From assembly GCA_029945375.1 (NCBI GenBank), contig CM057064.1, positions 2,604,001 through 2,668,000 on the forward strand: a DNA stretch of 64,000 nucleotides, given 5' to 3'. This DNA is from Agaricus subrufescens (Eukaryota; Basidiomycota; Agaricomycetes; Agaricales; Agaricaceae). This document shows, one piece after another, positions 35,578 through 47,859 of the stretch. The number at the start of each line of letters is the position of its first letter. The first letter of the stretch is position 1. The notes under the pieces are model-generated. The model saw only the letters and a list, made by a program, of their open reading frames with translations. It was not told where the DNA came from and did not search any database. The position numbers and the translations under genes were made by a program.

Positions 35578-36878
35578 TTGTTTCCCAGTGACATTATCAT
35601 AGATCTCGTATTTATTCCGCTGTTTTCTCTAATTCCCTTCTCTTTTTCACTTTCGTATCGTATGTATGCCTTTTCCATATGATCTTATATGATACTATGG
35701 AGATGTAACACTAGTTTGTAATTGAAATGGCTCAGCAGAAATTCATAGCCAGATCTTCGATCTAAAGCAGTTACAACAGACAGACGGAAAAGACCGCAGT
35801 ACTCGAAGTTTCCCTGGTTAATACTTAACGCAACCAACGTTTCGGCTGACAAGGCGAATCCCGAGATGATGATCAAGATAGGGATCAAGCTGTCACTTTG
35901 CTCAGTAGCAACACCCTGCATAGATTTCTCAGATCTTAAGCAGCTTTAGATCTAATAATTGTGTTTTACTTGGCGAAGGTGATTTCAGTCAGGGACCCGC
36001 GATTATGACGATGTCATACAGATAGACAATGTGGAGGGAAGAGCATTTATCACTGACATGCTTCGATATCTCATCTACTGCGATTCCAAAAATCAGAAAT
36101 CCAAGTGGTATATAGAACTGCTATCGATATAGCGGGTACAATGAAAAAGTATGCAAAATTGACAAGCGAGTTTCCCACATTCCGGAGAGAACGGGAGTCT
36201 AGTTATGACGAACTTGCTTAAAGCGGCTGAGAGGCCCAGAAACATAAAATCACAACAGTCTCGCTTGCAGCTAAGCGAGGGGGTGGAAGACGTCATATGT
36301 ACATTTACAAATCTGAAGCGACTTTTCAGAAGCGGGTTCATCGGAAGATAAACGGCCCTTCGTCGTCACATTGACTTAGTAGCATAAGATTTCAGTGATA
36401 CGCGAGGAATCAAGGCGCTGATGAGACATGCCACTAGAAAGCATGAGAACACACCGGCGATGGGGTTTCTAGACCGAAGCTATCTCAAAGACCCCATATC
36501 TCCCTTTGCTTCAAACGGACGTCCCTTGACGTAGAAAGTGAGGGTAGAAGTCTTCCGTGCAAATTTACGTTCCCACGCCCCTGGGATTTTATGGATTCAG
36601 CAGACGTTGCCTGGTCATAGCCCTCCGCATTGATTGGAAATACAAAGATCGGCTTGCAATTGAAATTGACATGGGGAATATTGATTTGATGCCAGAGAGA
36701 ACCGATACTGAGGGTCATTATGACGTGCATATTTTGCTCTTAATGATGAAACTCGATACGCAGTGCCCGAACAATATGAGCAGTTGTACGATAGTTCGAA
36801 GTGGAGGAGCTGCCCGAAGTAAGTAGGTCTTTTGAGTGCCGGACTGAGCGGGAGTAGAGCAACAAAAGTAAAAACAGA
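35578..36878. other. spacer with weak membrane-protein traces
   Basis: On the minus strand, hydrophobic frames occur at about 36470-36380 (for example GVFSCFLVACLISALIP) and at 35921-35685 (LIPILIIISGFALSAETLVA). They might be exons or remains of a multi-helix membrane protein, but no start, splice chain or family motif was found. Confidence 0.2.
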
Positions 36879-36987
36879 TGGACGCTACGAGGATCGAACT
36901 CGTGATCTTATACAGATTTATAAGCAAGGCGCTTATTCATACACGTCATTGTGCAAAGCATACGCCATACCACTAGGCCAAGCGCCC
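36879..36987 (-). tRNA. tRNA-Ala (anticodon UGC) with a 37-nt intron
   Basis: On the minus strand the 7-bp acceptor stem GGGCGCT pairs with AGCGTCC, including a G3-U70 wobble, the classic alanine identity element, followed by discriminator A73. The T arm is ACGAG-TTCGATC-CTCGT. The anticodon stem TATGC/GTATA encloses the loop TT-TGC-A...T, giving anticodon UGC (plus-strand positions 36955-36953). An intron (36951-36915) lies between tRNA positions 37 and 38, the canonical place for nuclear tRNA introns. The mature length without CCA is 72 nt. Confidence 0.88.
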
Positions 36988-37220
36988 CCAGCATGCATAT
37001 TAGTATCTACAACCAACATGGATTCACAACCACTCAAATTCCGACACATTCGAAACTGCAGGCCCGCTCGCGGGCCGGAGGCTCAGAACCAACCTTTATG
37101 ACCATAGACACATGATGGACTGGATTTTAGCGAAGTATTTCGTCCGGAAAAACTACTGCTTCTCGTCTTTCTAGAGGAGACATAAAAATGTGAAAGTGAA
37201 CCGATTTTTTACTAAAGGAT

Positions 37221-38535
37221 ATGGCTCGCCTGATTATCTGCTTCGCTTTCTGTCTAACGCTTCTTGAGGCTGTACTTGCTGCCTCTCGTACATCGCCTCC
37301 ATCCGGGGCCATTGTCGTACGAGCTGGAACAACTACCTCGGGAGAATTTTCTACCCTTTCTGCTGCGGTCAATTCTCTTCCAAATGATAGTAGTTCTAGG
37401 AGTATTTTCATTTACCCGGGGACTTATAACGAGCAAGTCTTTATTACCCGTTCTGGCCCATTGACCGTAAGTTGGTTTTATCAATACGGCAGTGCTGATA
37501 GCGGTGTTGATAACTGGGGACCGGTGCCTTAGATCTACGGGTATACAACCGATACCTCTAGTTACCACAATAACCAAGCCAATATCCAGGCAGGTGTTCC
37601 TGCCAGCACAGCTGGTTCGGACGATGCCAGTGGCACACTCCGTGTTCACAAAAACGACTTCAAGATGTACAATGTCAATGTAAAGAATACCTTCGGACCT
37701 GGCAGTCAGGCCATTGCCATCAGTCAATATGGAAGTCGAGTCGGACTTTACGCGTGTGGGTTCTACGGCTATCAAGACACGCTCTATGCAAATCAGGGAA
37801 CACAAGTCTATCTTCGAGGGTACATTGAAGTGAGAAACATTACCCTTCGCCAAGTATGACCCCACTGACCCTACTTTTCAATAGGGAGCAGTCGATTTTA
37901 TCTTCGGAAGGCAAGCGTCTGCATATTTCGGCGGAAACACCATTGCTGTCAAAGGTGCCGGATGGGTTACTGCAAACGGACGCCAGTCAGATGATGGAGG
38001 AAGCTGTAAGTGGACAGTAGTAATATCTTCTCTCCATAAACTGGCTGGCTGACATGGGAGCGTCCCTCTCTATCAGATGTATTGAATCAGAATACGATCA
38101 CCGTCGCATCAGGCGCTTCAGGTGAATCAGGGGCCTGTTATTTCGGGAGACCTTGGGGTAGTAAGTTACCCGCCACTTCATGCTTATACAGCCTTTAACG
38201 AGGACTTTTCCCATAGACTACGCGAAGTGGGTTCCTCTTCATAGATCTAAAAATATCACTCGGAGCTTAAGTGACCTTATCATAGGGTCATCTTCAAAAA
38301 CACAATTGTTAATGCGCCCTTCAACAAAGCCCTCTGGGCACAGTGGAATGTAGGCCAGCCCAACACTGATCACGTTACAATGGCAGATTACAACAGCACG
38401 GGGAGTGGCGTCAGCGGCGGAACTCGCCCCAGTTGGGTTACGGTACTCTCGGCATCCCAAGCAGCACAGTATTCAATTGCTAGCGCTGTTGGGAGTGATT
38501 ATGCTAATTGGGTAGATATGGCTTATTTCGCCTAA
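37221..38535 (+). CDS. pectin methylesterase (carbohydrate esterase family 8), secreted
   Basis: Six exons, 37221-37466, 37533-37829, 37885-38005, 38077-38157, 38217-38226 and 38286-38535, give 334 residues. A signal peptide (MARLIICFAFCLTLLEAVLAA) directs secretion. CE8 hallmarks are GYQDTLYA, GAVDFIFG with the catalytic Asp, and the substrate-binding GRPWG-type block. The repeating short strands of a beta-helix run through the middle. The enzyme removes methyl groups from plant pectin, opening it to pectate-degrading enzymes. The fifth exon is only 10 nt and is needed to read RPWDYAKVIFKN correctly. The length is normal for fungal CE8 and the protein looks active. It is isolated, with the tRNA upstream and FEN1 downstream on the other strand. 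Confidence 0.92.
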
Positions 38536-39272
38536 GGTACAGGTGAGAAGGTAGAATGCAGTAGTCTTTAAAGGAAAGGATTTTTGAGGATGTGCTTCCG
38601 TCTCCGACGCTTGGGAAAGGCCTGGCTTAAAAAGCCGTTTAAGTTGCTTAGTTGACATGTCTTCGACATTCGCACCCGGCTGTCGTGTGTCGATATCTGT
38701 GGAAGTGGGGTTAGTACTGAGTTAGTAAGATGCGAGAAGCAGAAAAACGCCACCTCAGATCTGACTAACATGGTCATGCTTCGATTTTTCTGGCCAAGTG
38801 AAGTTTCAGGCGGTCTCCGTTGTACTGCTGTAACGTCATTTGGTAGTATCGTCGCACGACCGCCATATCTGACGCGGTTATCACCTAGCTATCACCCCAG
38901 TATCACCCTCAAAACTTTCTTTCGTAAAACGTTCGGCCGAACTATTGGACTGATGCGCTATGAACAACTTTTACCTAAAAATACTCCTAGCCTCAAATTT
39001 CTCGTATATCTGCTGGATTTAGCAAGCGGCATACTCTCCCGTGTCTTTATCAACAAAACGTTGACCCGTCTGGTACCCTGATGCGCATATATATAGTTGA
39101 TGTCTTGATATTGACGTTAACGATTCCCTTTCAGCTCCACTTTGTTTTCCTCTTAGGCAGTACTCATTAGCCGTTACGACACGTTGGAACACACAACAAA
39201 TAGTTGTCAACAATAAATTAAAACAATGCAACACACAATCGTACAGGATCGAGAATGAGGGTGTTTCAAGGA
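38536..39272. other. convergent spacer between pectin methylesterase and FEN1
   Basis: Both neighbours end here, so it holds two 3' UTRs. No gene or repeat seen. Confidence 0.35.
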
Positions 39273-40911
39273 TTATTTCCGTTTCGCCTTTTTTCCTGAG
39301 CCGGTTGCTTTAGCTGCATCATCATCATTCTGCAAAGGGATCTTTAGTAAGATGGAGGGAGTTAATTTTGGCCTGACTAACTTTGCGTTTTGTGCCTCTG
39401 GTCTTTGCATTAGACTTCGCTACCGGTGCAGGTTTATCTTTTGGCTTGACAGAGAAGAAGCCATCCAGTCGGCCTTGTTGTTTGGTGTTCAAAAACTTTT
39501 GAAGTTTTTCAGCACCTTTACGAACCCTTTCTTCACTGCGGGATAGAATTAATCCGAAGAACGAATGAAACGTTAAGTCTTCTTACTTAAATCCTTTTTC
39601 TTGCACAAGGAATTGAACAAGCCCATCAACGTCGGGATTTTTCCATTCAAGTTCTAATTCATCGGCGGGAACAACGTCGGGTTTCTCGAACAATTTTTTC
39701 GCTTCTTCCCAGGGCCAATCCTCTGGCACCTTGATCCCGCCTGATCCTTTGCCTCTGCCTTTCTTAGTTTTCTTCTTTATTTCGTCTTCAGCGGGTTCGA
39801 CGTCTGATGTGGGAGCAGGTTCATCATCGGCCTCGTCTGCAGATTCTGCTGCTGCCTTTTTCTCTGCCTCTCTTTCTTGTTCATGAGTTATATACGTAGA
39901 CGGAAAGCTATGAGCTTACTTCTCTCTCAGATGAGCCACAATCTTGGCTAGACCTCCATATTCTCGAATGAGTTTGAGTGCGGACTTTGGGCCTACACCC
40001 TTGATTGGTTCCAGATAGTCGCATCCAAGAAGGATACAGAGGTCGATGAACTGGAACCAGCTGAATTAAAAGGCGGTAATGACGTCATATGGTCGCTCAC
40101 TTGGCTCATATCCATTTCCAGACCCTTCAGAGCGGCTCCAAGGTCTATTTCACTAATGGGCTGTTTCTTGGCCTCTGAAAACGTCAAATGTCGGTAAAGG
40201 ATGGGGGCATTGAAGGTCAAAGTATCCATGTCCTCCGAGCCGGCTGCGTACACCTGAAAAACGTTAAGCACGAGTTAATTGAACGAGAATATATCATACC
40301 TTCCCACCACGAGCAAGCTCTGCGCATTGTGCCTCCGCCTCGGATGGTGCCTAGACACCTTTTCAGAACAGTTTGAGCCCGGAAATAGAGTGCTCACCAC
40401 TACGACAGGAATGCCCATGAGCTTGAGTAGCCTGATACACTCTGCATTATGTTCCTTAGTCACCTTCACTGTCCGCCGTGACAGCCGGTCTACCTCCTCC
40501 ACAGTGCCTGTCTCTTTCGCTTCTTCACCCTCTTCTTTTGCCTCTTCGCGTCGCTCAAACCGCTTCGATAGCTGCAGCAGGTCAGCACCGACTCAAATCA
40601 TGGGAAAGTGTAGCACAAACCACTCCTTTTTTCAAATCAGGCGGCTTTCCATCGAAGACATATGCAGGTTTGATGCCATTCTCAACGATGCGTATTGTGC
40701 GATAGAAGAAGCCCATGAGGTGACTCGTGGTCTCGCCTGCGTCGTTTGACAGCATTTCACCGTCTCTCTGGCGGACGGCGATGAGAAACTGGTATATTGA
40801 CATGGACGCGTCTATGGCCACTTTGCGGCCAAACAGTGTTTTTATATCATGTTCCTTGATTGCGTTGGGGGCATGTTGGGAGATGAGCCCTGTAAGACCT
40901 TTGATGCCCAT
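39273..40911 (-). CDS. RAD27: flap endonuclease 1 (FEN1 / RAD27)
   Basis: Eight exons (40911-40621, 40571-40398, 40350-40301, 40253-40101, 40050-39920, 39875-39587, 39535-39382, 39329-39273) give 432 residues beginning [10 protein letters not shown]. The N domain has [14 protein letters not shown] and [10 protein letters not shown]. The I domain has [11 protein letters not shown] and GSEDMDTL with the metal-binding acids. [16 protein letters not shown] provides the helix-two-turn-helix. Near the end QGRLDGFF is a PCNA-interacting box, followed by a basic nuclear tail. The protein cuts 5' flaps in Okazaki-fragment maturation and long-patch base excision repair. It is complete. It is transcribed divergently from the membrane protein gene at 41.7 kb, with MCB-like elements just upstream of the start. 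Confidence 0.96.
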
Positions 40912-40942
40912 GGCCGGCGACGAGCAAGCGAGACGCACCACT

Positions 40943-40991
40943 CGGTCACGCAGACGCGCTCGGTCACCCGTGACAGTGTAACAGGACGCGT
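40943..40991. promoter_or_regulatory. MCB-like elements and CTCGGTCAC direct repeat upstream of FEN1
   Basis: Between 30 and 80 bp upstream of the FEN1 ATG lie a perfect MluI cell-cycle box ACGCGT (40986-40991) and an ACGCG core (40954-40958). A CTCGGTCAC direct repeat (40941-40949 and 40960-40967) is also present, and its second copy forms the inverted repeat GTCAC-CC-GTGAC. MBF control at G1/S is known for RAD27-type genes in yeasts; here it is inferred. Confidence 0.45.
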
Positions 40992-41716
40992 TGTGCCCAA
41001 AAGGGAAAATTATTCTCATCTGGCTAGCTCGCAACTCATATGTTCGACTTGTTCGTCTCAATTCCTGGCTGGTCGTTCGCCTGCCCTTGTACAGATAGAG
41101 CCAAATGAGGTGCGTTAGTCTGGCTCCACAAGTCGGCTTGCTCTTGGTATGAATGAGCTTACCAAACACAGGGGCGGTTTCTTTGGTTTAGCCTTTTGGG
41201 CGTCCGCCGGCCATGGTAAATGGGGCCGGACCCCAAATGACAAAAGCCTCTTTCCGAAGACCCTTACGCACAATTTTGACAGCCCACGGTTGTATGGACC
41301 TGGGGAATAAGTATGGACATCAGGACAAATCCAATTGTCCCGATGTTCGGAACCGCCCGAAAGTGGTTCCAACAACCAATTTTCCCTTTCGAGGGCAGAG
41401 ATTGATATTCTGCGGAATAATGGGACCTCCGAAACATAAGCTTCTAGACCGAGCCCAAGGCGCATCTCCACAACGGCTGCTTAAGGCCCTGATGCATATT
41501 GCGACAGCAACAGGGGCGAAGAAGCGGCCTCCAACTCCACCCTCGTGTGAACGCAAACCGTAGCTGTCTGAGCTGTGGGCGGTATCTAAAAATACCACCA
41601 GATCGGATGTGGGATCAACCTTCCCCATCCCTTAAATCACTTCCGGCGCGACGCCGTTGGACTTCATTTTCCCCCCATCACATTCCTTTTCTCTTTCTTT
41701 TTCCCGGATTTTAATC
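40992..41716. other. divergent promoter region between FEN1 and the DUF6534-like gene
   Basis: Frames here are shadows. A CT-rich, T-rich tract (41660-41710) precedes the ATG at 41717, as is common for basidiomycete promoters. Confidence 0.35.
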
Positions 41717-43644
41717 ATGGCTGGCTTACAGGCGCAACTCGAGCCGCTCATCTTGAAGACACTGGGGACTGTTTTCATTGGCTTCGCGGCTGCCTGTGTA
41801 ATCTATGGGATACTGATCACTCAGGTGTTCCAATATTTTCGCGGGTATCCGTTCGATAAAGCTCGTTTCAAATACGCTGTGAGTTTGCCTAAAATTTGAA
41901 ACAATTCAGCTGCTTCATCTGACTTGCTCAGGTGATTGTCCTCACGTATGTTTGAAAGCGCTCAGTAAAACTTGTCCACTCAGTTACAACAGGATTCTGG
42001 AAACCGCGGACCAAACATTCACTGGTCATATCACTTTTTATTATGCTATCAAGAGTTGGGGAATTTGGGAAGTGCTCTTGAAAGCGCAGATGACCTGGTG
42101 CGTTGCTTGAAACACTGGACAATATTCCAATGTTAATCCCTCCTCCAGGTCTCTCATTGTGGGCATTCTCCGGTTTTCGTGTCACCAGATCACTTACCAC
42201 ATGCGCCTCTGGTCAGCTCCAAATATTGATTGGGGTAAGTAACTATATTATATCTATGCACGTGGAACATCAATACTGATTGGCTACAGTCCATCGTGGG
42301 AACCATCGTCAAGACGTACGCTTTTTACCTGCGATCAACCGCTGATAATTTTCTCACTTGGCCGCCGCCTGTCAATTTTACAGATATTTTGCTCTCAGGG
42401 TGTGGCGCTGTGTGTTTTCTCCAAGCGATTGAATTTTTCCAACGTGGACTAATTGACCGCATAGTCAGTGGACGGAACCACTATATCACCGGCATTATCG
42501 TGAGTATACCAGCCGCACGAAAGTGTTTCAAAGTATTGATCGCGCACGTCACTTAGCTCCTCTTAACTTACACGCAATTGGGATTAGCTATAAGTATGTG
42601 CTTCCAATCCAGCATTTCCCACATGCTCCTTGACTGATGTCGAAAATTTCTAGCTTATTCAATTAAAGCGTCTGTGAAAAATTCACTACAAGGCATACCT
42701 TGTTGATTAAATTTGATCTTTAGGTTTATGTTGCCGAGCTTATTTGCTGCGTCTTCTCTCCGGGTATGTTCATTTGAAAGTGATTAAGGTACTCTTCAGT
42801 TTAATTTTATCGGGATCCAGGTTCTCGGGTCTATATCACTAGGCACCGGCGTGCTCACAGACGTAACAACTGCAGTCACCTTATGCTGTTATTTGAATCG
42901 ATTGCGTACGGGACTACGGACGTAGGTTACATCTCCGTTCATTAAGTTTCATTAACTCATACCATATCACAGCTCCGACTCGCTCGTGAATATGCTTATC
43001 CGCTACGCTATCAACACAGGCGCATTAACGAGGTGAGGCAAACAGGAAGCCAAGTCACATTGTGCGTTACTGATACCACATTGACGCAAATAGTGCTGTC
43101 AGCTTGACCACTCTCCTTCTCGTACGTTTGATCTCAACAGTCACCACCACCCAGCAACTGATTTGATTTCAGTATGATTTGCTCCCCAATGAAAACCTGT
43201 ACTACGCATCTGTCTACATTATTCTTAGCAAATGTAAGCTCTACTCGCTTCCCACGTCAGATTATTCTTAAACGCTAAAACAGTATATGCGATCTCGTTT
43301 ATGGCAACGTAAGTTCTTCCATTTTTAACAAATCCGAATCGTTGAAACCAAGATCCTCGTCCACTAGTCTCAACACACGCCGTCAAGTGCGTGGTAGAGG
43401 TACAGAGCAAGAAGGCAATACTAACACAAACAACACTAATATGTTCCATTTGGGAACCCGAGTACCGAGTATGGGTCCTTATGATACGGAACAATGGGAA
43501 AAGATGATCCCTCCAACACAATCAAGGGGGAGGAGTATTATAATGGAGCAGCCGCAACAAGCCCATTACGCAAAGGATGAATTCCCGTATAATTCTTTCC
43601 ATCCTGGGACCGGCTCCAAGTTCGTTCTCTTGTTGACTCGATGA
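41717..43644 (+). CDS. seven-helix-type membrane protein of the DUF6534 kind
   Basis: The first exon (41717-41878) encodes a membrane helix and YFRGYPFDKARFKYA. It is followed by a 14-nt exon (41932-41945), then ILETADQTFTGHITFYYAIK. Later exons give NHYITGII, SISLGTGVLTDVTTAVTL, CYLNRLRTGL, DSLVNMLIRYAINTGALTS and FMATLNTRRQ, the usual order in this agaricomycete family of unknown role. A disordered tail ends at 43644. Between about 42149 and 42835 the exon phases do not close with simple splicing. Either small exons are missing from my reading or a frameshift exists; a QLGLAI...YSIKA-like exon near 42560-42700 is likely. Family and overall span are good, the middle is not resolved. Confidence 0.65.
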
Positions 43645-46600
43645 CGATCGAAAGCTGAATGACTTGACAGAAGTAATCGCGTTGGGCAAGCGTGCTAGAG
43701 TGTTCCAACTTATTCTTTTTATGTATCTTTTACTTCGGGTTTTGTTGTACCTTGGTTGGTGTGACAAAGTGTATTAATGTTAATTCGTTTTTATTCCATT
43801 TGTAGAAAATTACAAGTTTTCCGTATATTTGTCAATAATATAACACTTTCCTTTTCGTTCCTTCGAAATCACCTTGAGTTATATGTAGATCAACCAGTTT
43901 TCCTGCAAATTTTCGTTCAATGGATGTCTCCAAAACTGAATAGAATTTAGCCAGTAGTGGACTAGCACTATAATTAAGTTTTTTTTGGAGAGGTCTATGC
44001 CATATCTGGGAGTGGATACGCCTTTACTCAATAGTGAGGAGCCCCACTTTTCTATTGATCGCGACACCAGACCCAGCCTCACGATCAACCCGGTGTTCTA
44101 GAGGATCCAAACTATCAGCTGCTTTTGCATTCGACAACTCGAGTGTCGCAAGATCGAGTCTTATTTCGTGTGCCAGTCAACAGGTGACATTAATTGTCAG
44201 AATTTAGCCTTTTTTTCCGGCCAATGTCAAAACGCGACTCCTCACCATTTTCGCAGGGATCGAATAGATTACACCCGCTCCACAGCTGGCGTTGCGAAGG
44301 TAAGATGTGTAGGAAAATAACCCCTCTATTGGCTTCCTTGGGCCCCTGTTGGGCCCTGAGCGGGTTGACGCTGCGATGGGATGCTGTATGTCGCATCAAC
44401 AAGAGAGCTCGCGGATCTCCGGATCTGCACCGGAGCCGGTTTGAGTTTCCCCGGTGTTACCGTTCCACGTGCTCCTATGAACTCCCCGACTCCCGAGTCC
44501 CCCTGGAAATTGCCGGTGGCGACATGACAAATGGCGGTTGGACAACCCTTAGATCGATACCTGTTTGACATTATCGTGTGCAAGGTTCCATTAGATCGAA
44601 ATGGACAATCCCCTGGTGAACATAATCTTGTAGTATCGACATCGAAGAATTAGTACTATCTCAGAGGTTTTTTTCCATGTCATGCGTCAAGTGTGGTGGC
44701 GTTCCTTGAATGTAGGAGAGGAAAGGCACCCGAAGAACAGGAACTCGAGGGCGCGGGGGGTTTGAGCGATAGTGCTGACAAGCGTGTACTATACCAAGAA
44801 AAAGCTTGTAGTCTTGTAGTTCTTTGACATTTTTCTGATCCTGATTCCATTCTCAGGGTGATAGATTTGGAATCATTGTAAGGGGTGTCAATCAATATAT
44901 GTCTGCTCGAAGTTGAGCAGGGAGATAGTCTGATTAAGGGTCGAGCGCGCTTTGTAGCTATGTTCGTCCCCAACTTAAGGTAATGCATAGCCTTAATACA
45001 GCAAACCTGAGTTTGGATAGTAGCCGACAGTGATGGCCCGGTAACTGGTAAGAATCCCCTAAATGATGACGCCGGTGACATATAGCGTTGGGAATCGGAA
45101 GACGTTAAGCTGCCCATCACAGTAATAAGCGACTATAGTATAGAATGCGAGAGGCACCAGTCGAGGAACGACGCCTATTATCCGTATGACGAAGTCGATG
45201 ATGCTCCATTGACGTAGTACAATGACCCGGGTAGGACGATTAGAGATTCATCAAAAGTACGGTATATGTACATGCGTTCTGGCTTCTTGACATGTGCGTA
45301 GGACATAATCCGTGACCAGCGGCGAGCATTGCTCTTAACGCTTTAATTGGTTCTTCGCCGGTGTGAGAGACTTTGATTTCATCTGCCCGTGCTCCGCACG
45401 CACCCTGGGCCTGACGTTGTATATCGAAAATATTACAACTGCTCTCTCCCGATTCCCCTCCACAGCTATAACCCGCAGCTCTCCGCCGAGATTCAAGATC
45501 ACTCGAGGCTAATTATTGAGTATGACATGTATTCCATCGTGTGCGCGAAGCCATCAACAAACTCAGGGTGTTGTATCTTCCTATATGCTTTGTGCCCAAA
45601 TACTTCCGGCGTTCTCAGATTACTCAACCCCAAAGTGGGGTTATGGAGACAGCTGCGATCTAACTGGGGTCCGGGTTTGATTACCTGATCTTCAGCCAGT
45701 AGGAATGTTGATTTATGGACCTTATGGAGGGGTATGGACTGATGTTCAAATGCCACCCGCTGTCCACTCATGGTACCCACTGGTACAGCTTTGTGTGATG
45801 CCCCTTAGATGTTTCTAAGTATTCAGAATGTTCCTTGATGCTTACTGAGGGACAAATCATAGGGGACTGAGATTTATTTGGCAAGAAATAAACTCAAAAC
45901 GTTGCTTAGTTTTTTCCGATTTGTAAGACGCATTCAAAAGATTGTAGACTTGTATGATCAATGTCCTATATTGACGAATAAAAAGTCGCCGCCACACGGT
46001 TAGAATAAGAAAACGTGATATTAAGGTTGACTTCTAGGAACGACGAGGGACTTTATTGTGGGTGCTTTTATTTGTTTTATTTAGTCGTGGCAGAGGTTTA
46101 AAGTTTGAACTGTGTGTTAGTCAGAAATCATTGCTGATGCTGACCAACGAGACCAAGGAATACCGTTCAAGTGAGTGTCCTAAGGAAATACTAGAGCTGA
46201 CCACGGATTGTAAGCGAATTTTATTCTAGAATGTCGCTTGGGTTGATTCATACTGATAGTAAGATTATATTGCTGTAGAGAGCCTGAGGTCAGGCATTGT
46301 CCATTCATCAGTTATACTAGGGACGGATAACCTAGGTATTCGATGGAACGCGCGGTGAAGGACTGCAACTCAAGTATATCAGGATGGAATCTCATCCACC
46401 ACAGCTTCGATTTAGGGTGAGGTTTCACAGTGCAGTGCCGGGTTATTCTCATCATCTCAGCGACATATTCGACTTGATTGTGATAATATTCTGGATAGGA
46501 CGGATGGTCAGTTAATTATTTCCGCCGGTGCCTTGCACCCTGTTCAACAGGTGGATCCGATAGCGATGACTTGGAAAAGTGCATCAAATTTCTATAACAT

Positions 46601-47691
46601 ATATTTAGCCTATAAGACCGATGGGCGTAAGCGACGGACTTTTAATCTACCAGGGCTAGGTCGGTCAACGGCTATTGTATTTAAGCATGTACTATTTGCA
46701 GAAAATCTGTATCCCTGGCGTTCGGAGTGATGTATGAACATTGTAAGAAATGAACATTAAGGCAGAGAGGTCGGTACCGAAAGTCAGTTCGAGGCCCATA
46801 CGCCACGATCGTGCCCGACTACTTCGACATTTCTCACAGCAACCAGCTGGATAAACCTCGAGAGGAAAATGTAATGTGAACATGTGCAGTCAGAGTAGCC
46901 ACTACTACTGGCCATGTTGCACATGCATGTTCCGCACAGGTGGCTCTTCAGCGAGCGAAGGGATTGACGTGTTTGCCGATGTTCTCGATCACCCTAGGCC
47001 ATCATAATGATGCGCTAATCAACAAGGTTTCCGAGATTGAAAAAAACCGGTCGGATCTTTTGTCCACAGAACATTTCTCGGGGTCTGTTTATGGCGCTGA
47101 TGTAGGGTAGTGCATATCCCGCATTCTTTGTGATGAGTAATATGTGATTTGTATTGATAGACTGAACAACGGTTTTAAGGTCCGTCATCGGTTCCGCACC
47201 TCGTTGTCGGCTATTGATTGAGTTTATATCGTGATTTCAAGTGGATGCATTTCTATTTCTCTGATTGCAGTGAGGCACACGGGCCATCTCGGTCAGTCTG
47301 ACATTGGTTGTGGGCCAAGGAAACATAGATCCCGATACATCCTCACACTGTGTTTATCTCTGGGGTTCATCTCACTTGTGTGGGAGTGTACTGTGCAAGC
47401 GAACGGCGACTCGGTTATCTGACAGGAATTAATTACGAGTAGTGCATGGGTGCCCGTCGGGGGCATTAGACCTGGAATATCTTTGGCGTATGTTCTCACG
47501 GTTGAATGCTGCGCGACGAGAAGACACGCGCCGTCCTCGCTGGCTGTTGGAGTCGTGCGCATTTTCGAAGAGGGCGTGCAGTCAGTTGACATCGACGGTC
47601 TTGCCGGGCTGGAAGAACAGGCTGACTGGCGGACCGAGCACGAGCCGGATGAGGTTAGAGCGGGCCAGCCTGCTTCTTTGTGCTTCCACCC
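43645..47691. other. gene-poor 4-kb region
   Basis: No frame on either strand shows coding composition with splice continuity. Frames at 44194-44568 (+), 44680-45120 (-) and 47293-47709 (-) are open by chance as far as I can judge. No transposon ends, RNA genes or strong repeats were found. Confidence 0.35.
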
Positions 47692-47859
47692 ATGGAGGAG
47701 GCCAGTCATGCGACAACCGTGTCGTCCTCGAAGCCCAGCCCGTTCTTCTCACTCACGCATACAAATACCCAGCCATTGAAGTCGCTCGAGAACCAGCCTT
47801 CCTGGGACTGGCAGTACCAGCGTTCCCACTCAGCGTCTACGCGTAAAGGACACCCACGG

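Noticed and set aside
36089..36470. A complete multi-helix membrane protein gene on the minus strand
   Set aside because: Hydrophobic stretches exist but no start codon, intron chain or conserved motif could be assembled.
44194..45120. Open frames of 124-146 residues in the 44-45 kb region
   Set aside because: No splice continuity, no family motif, and comparable frames on the opposite strand.
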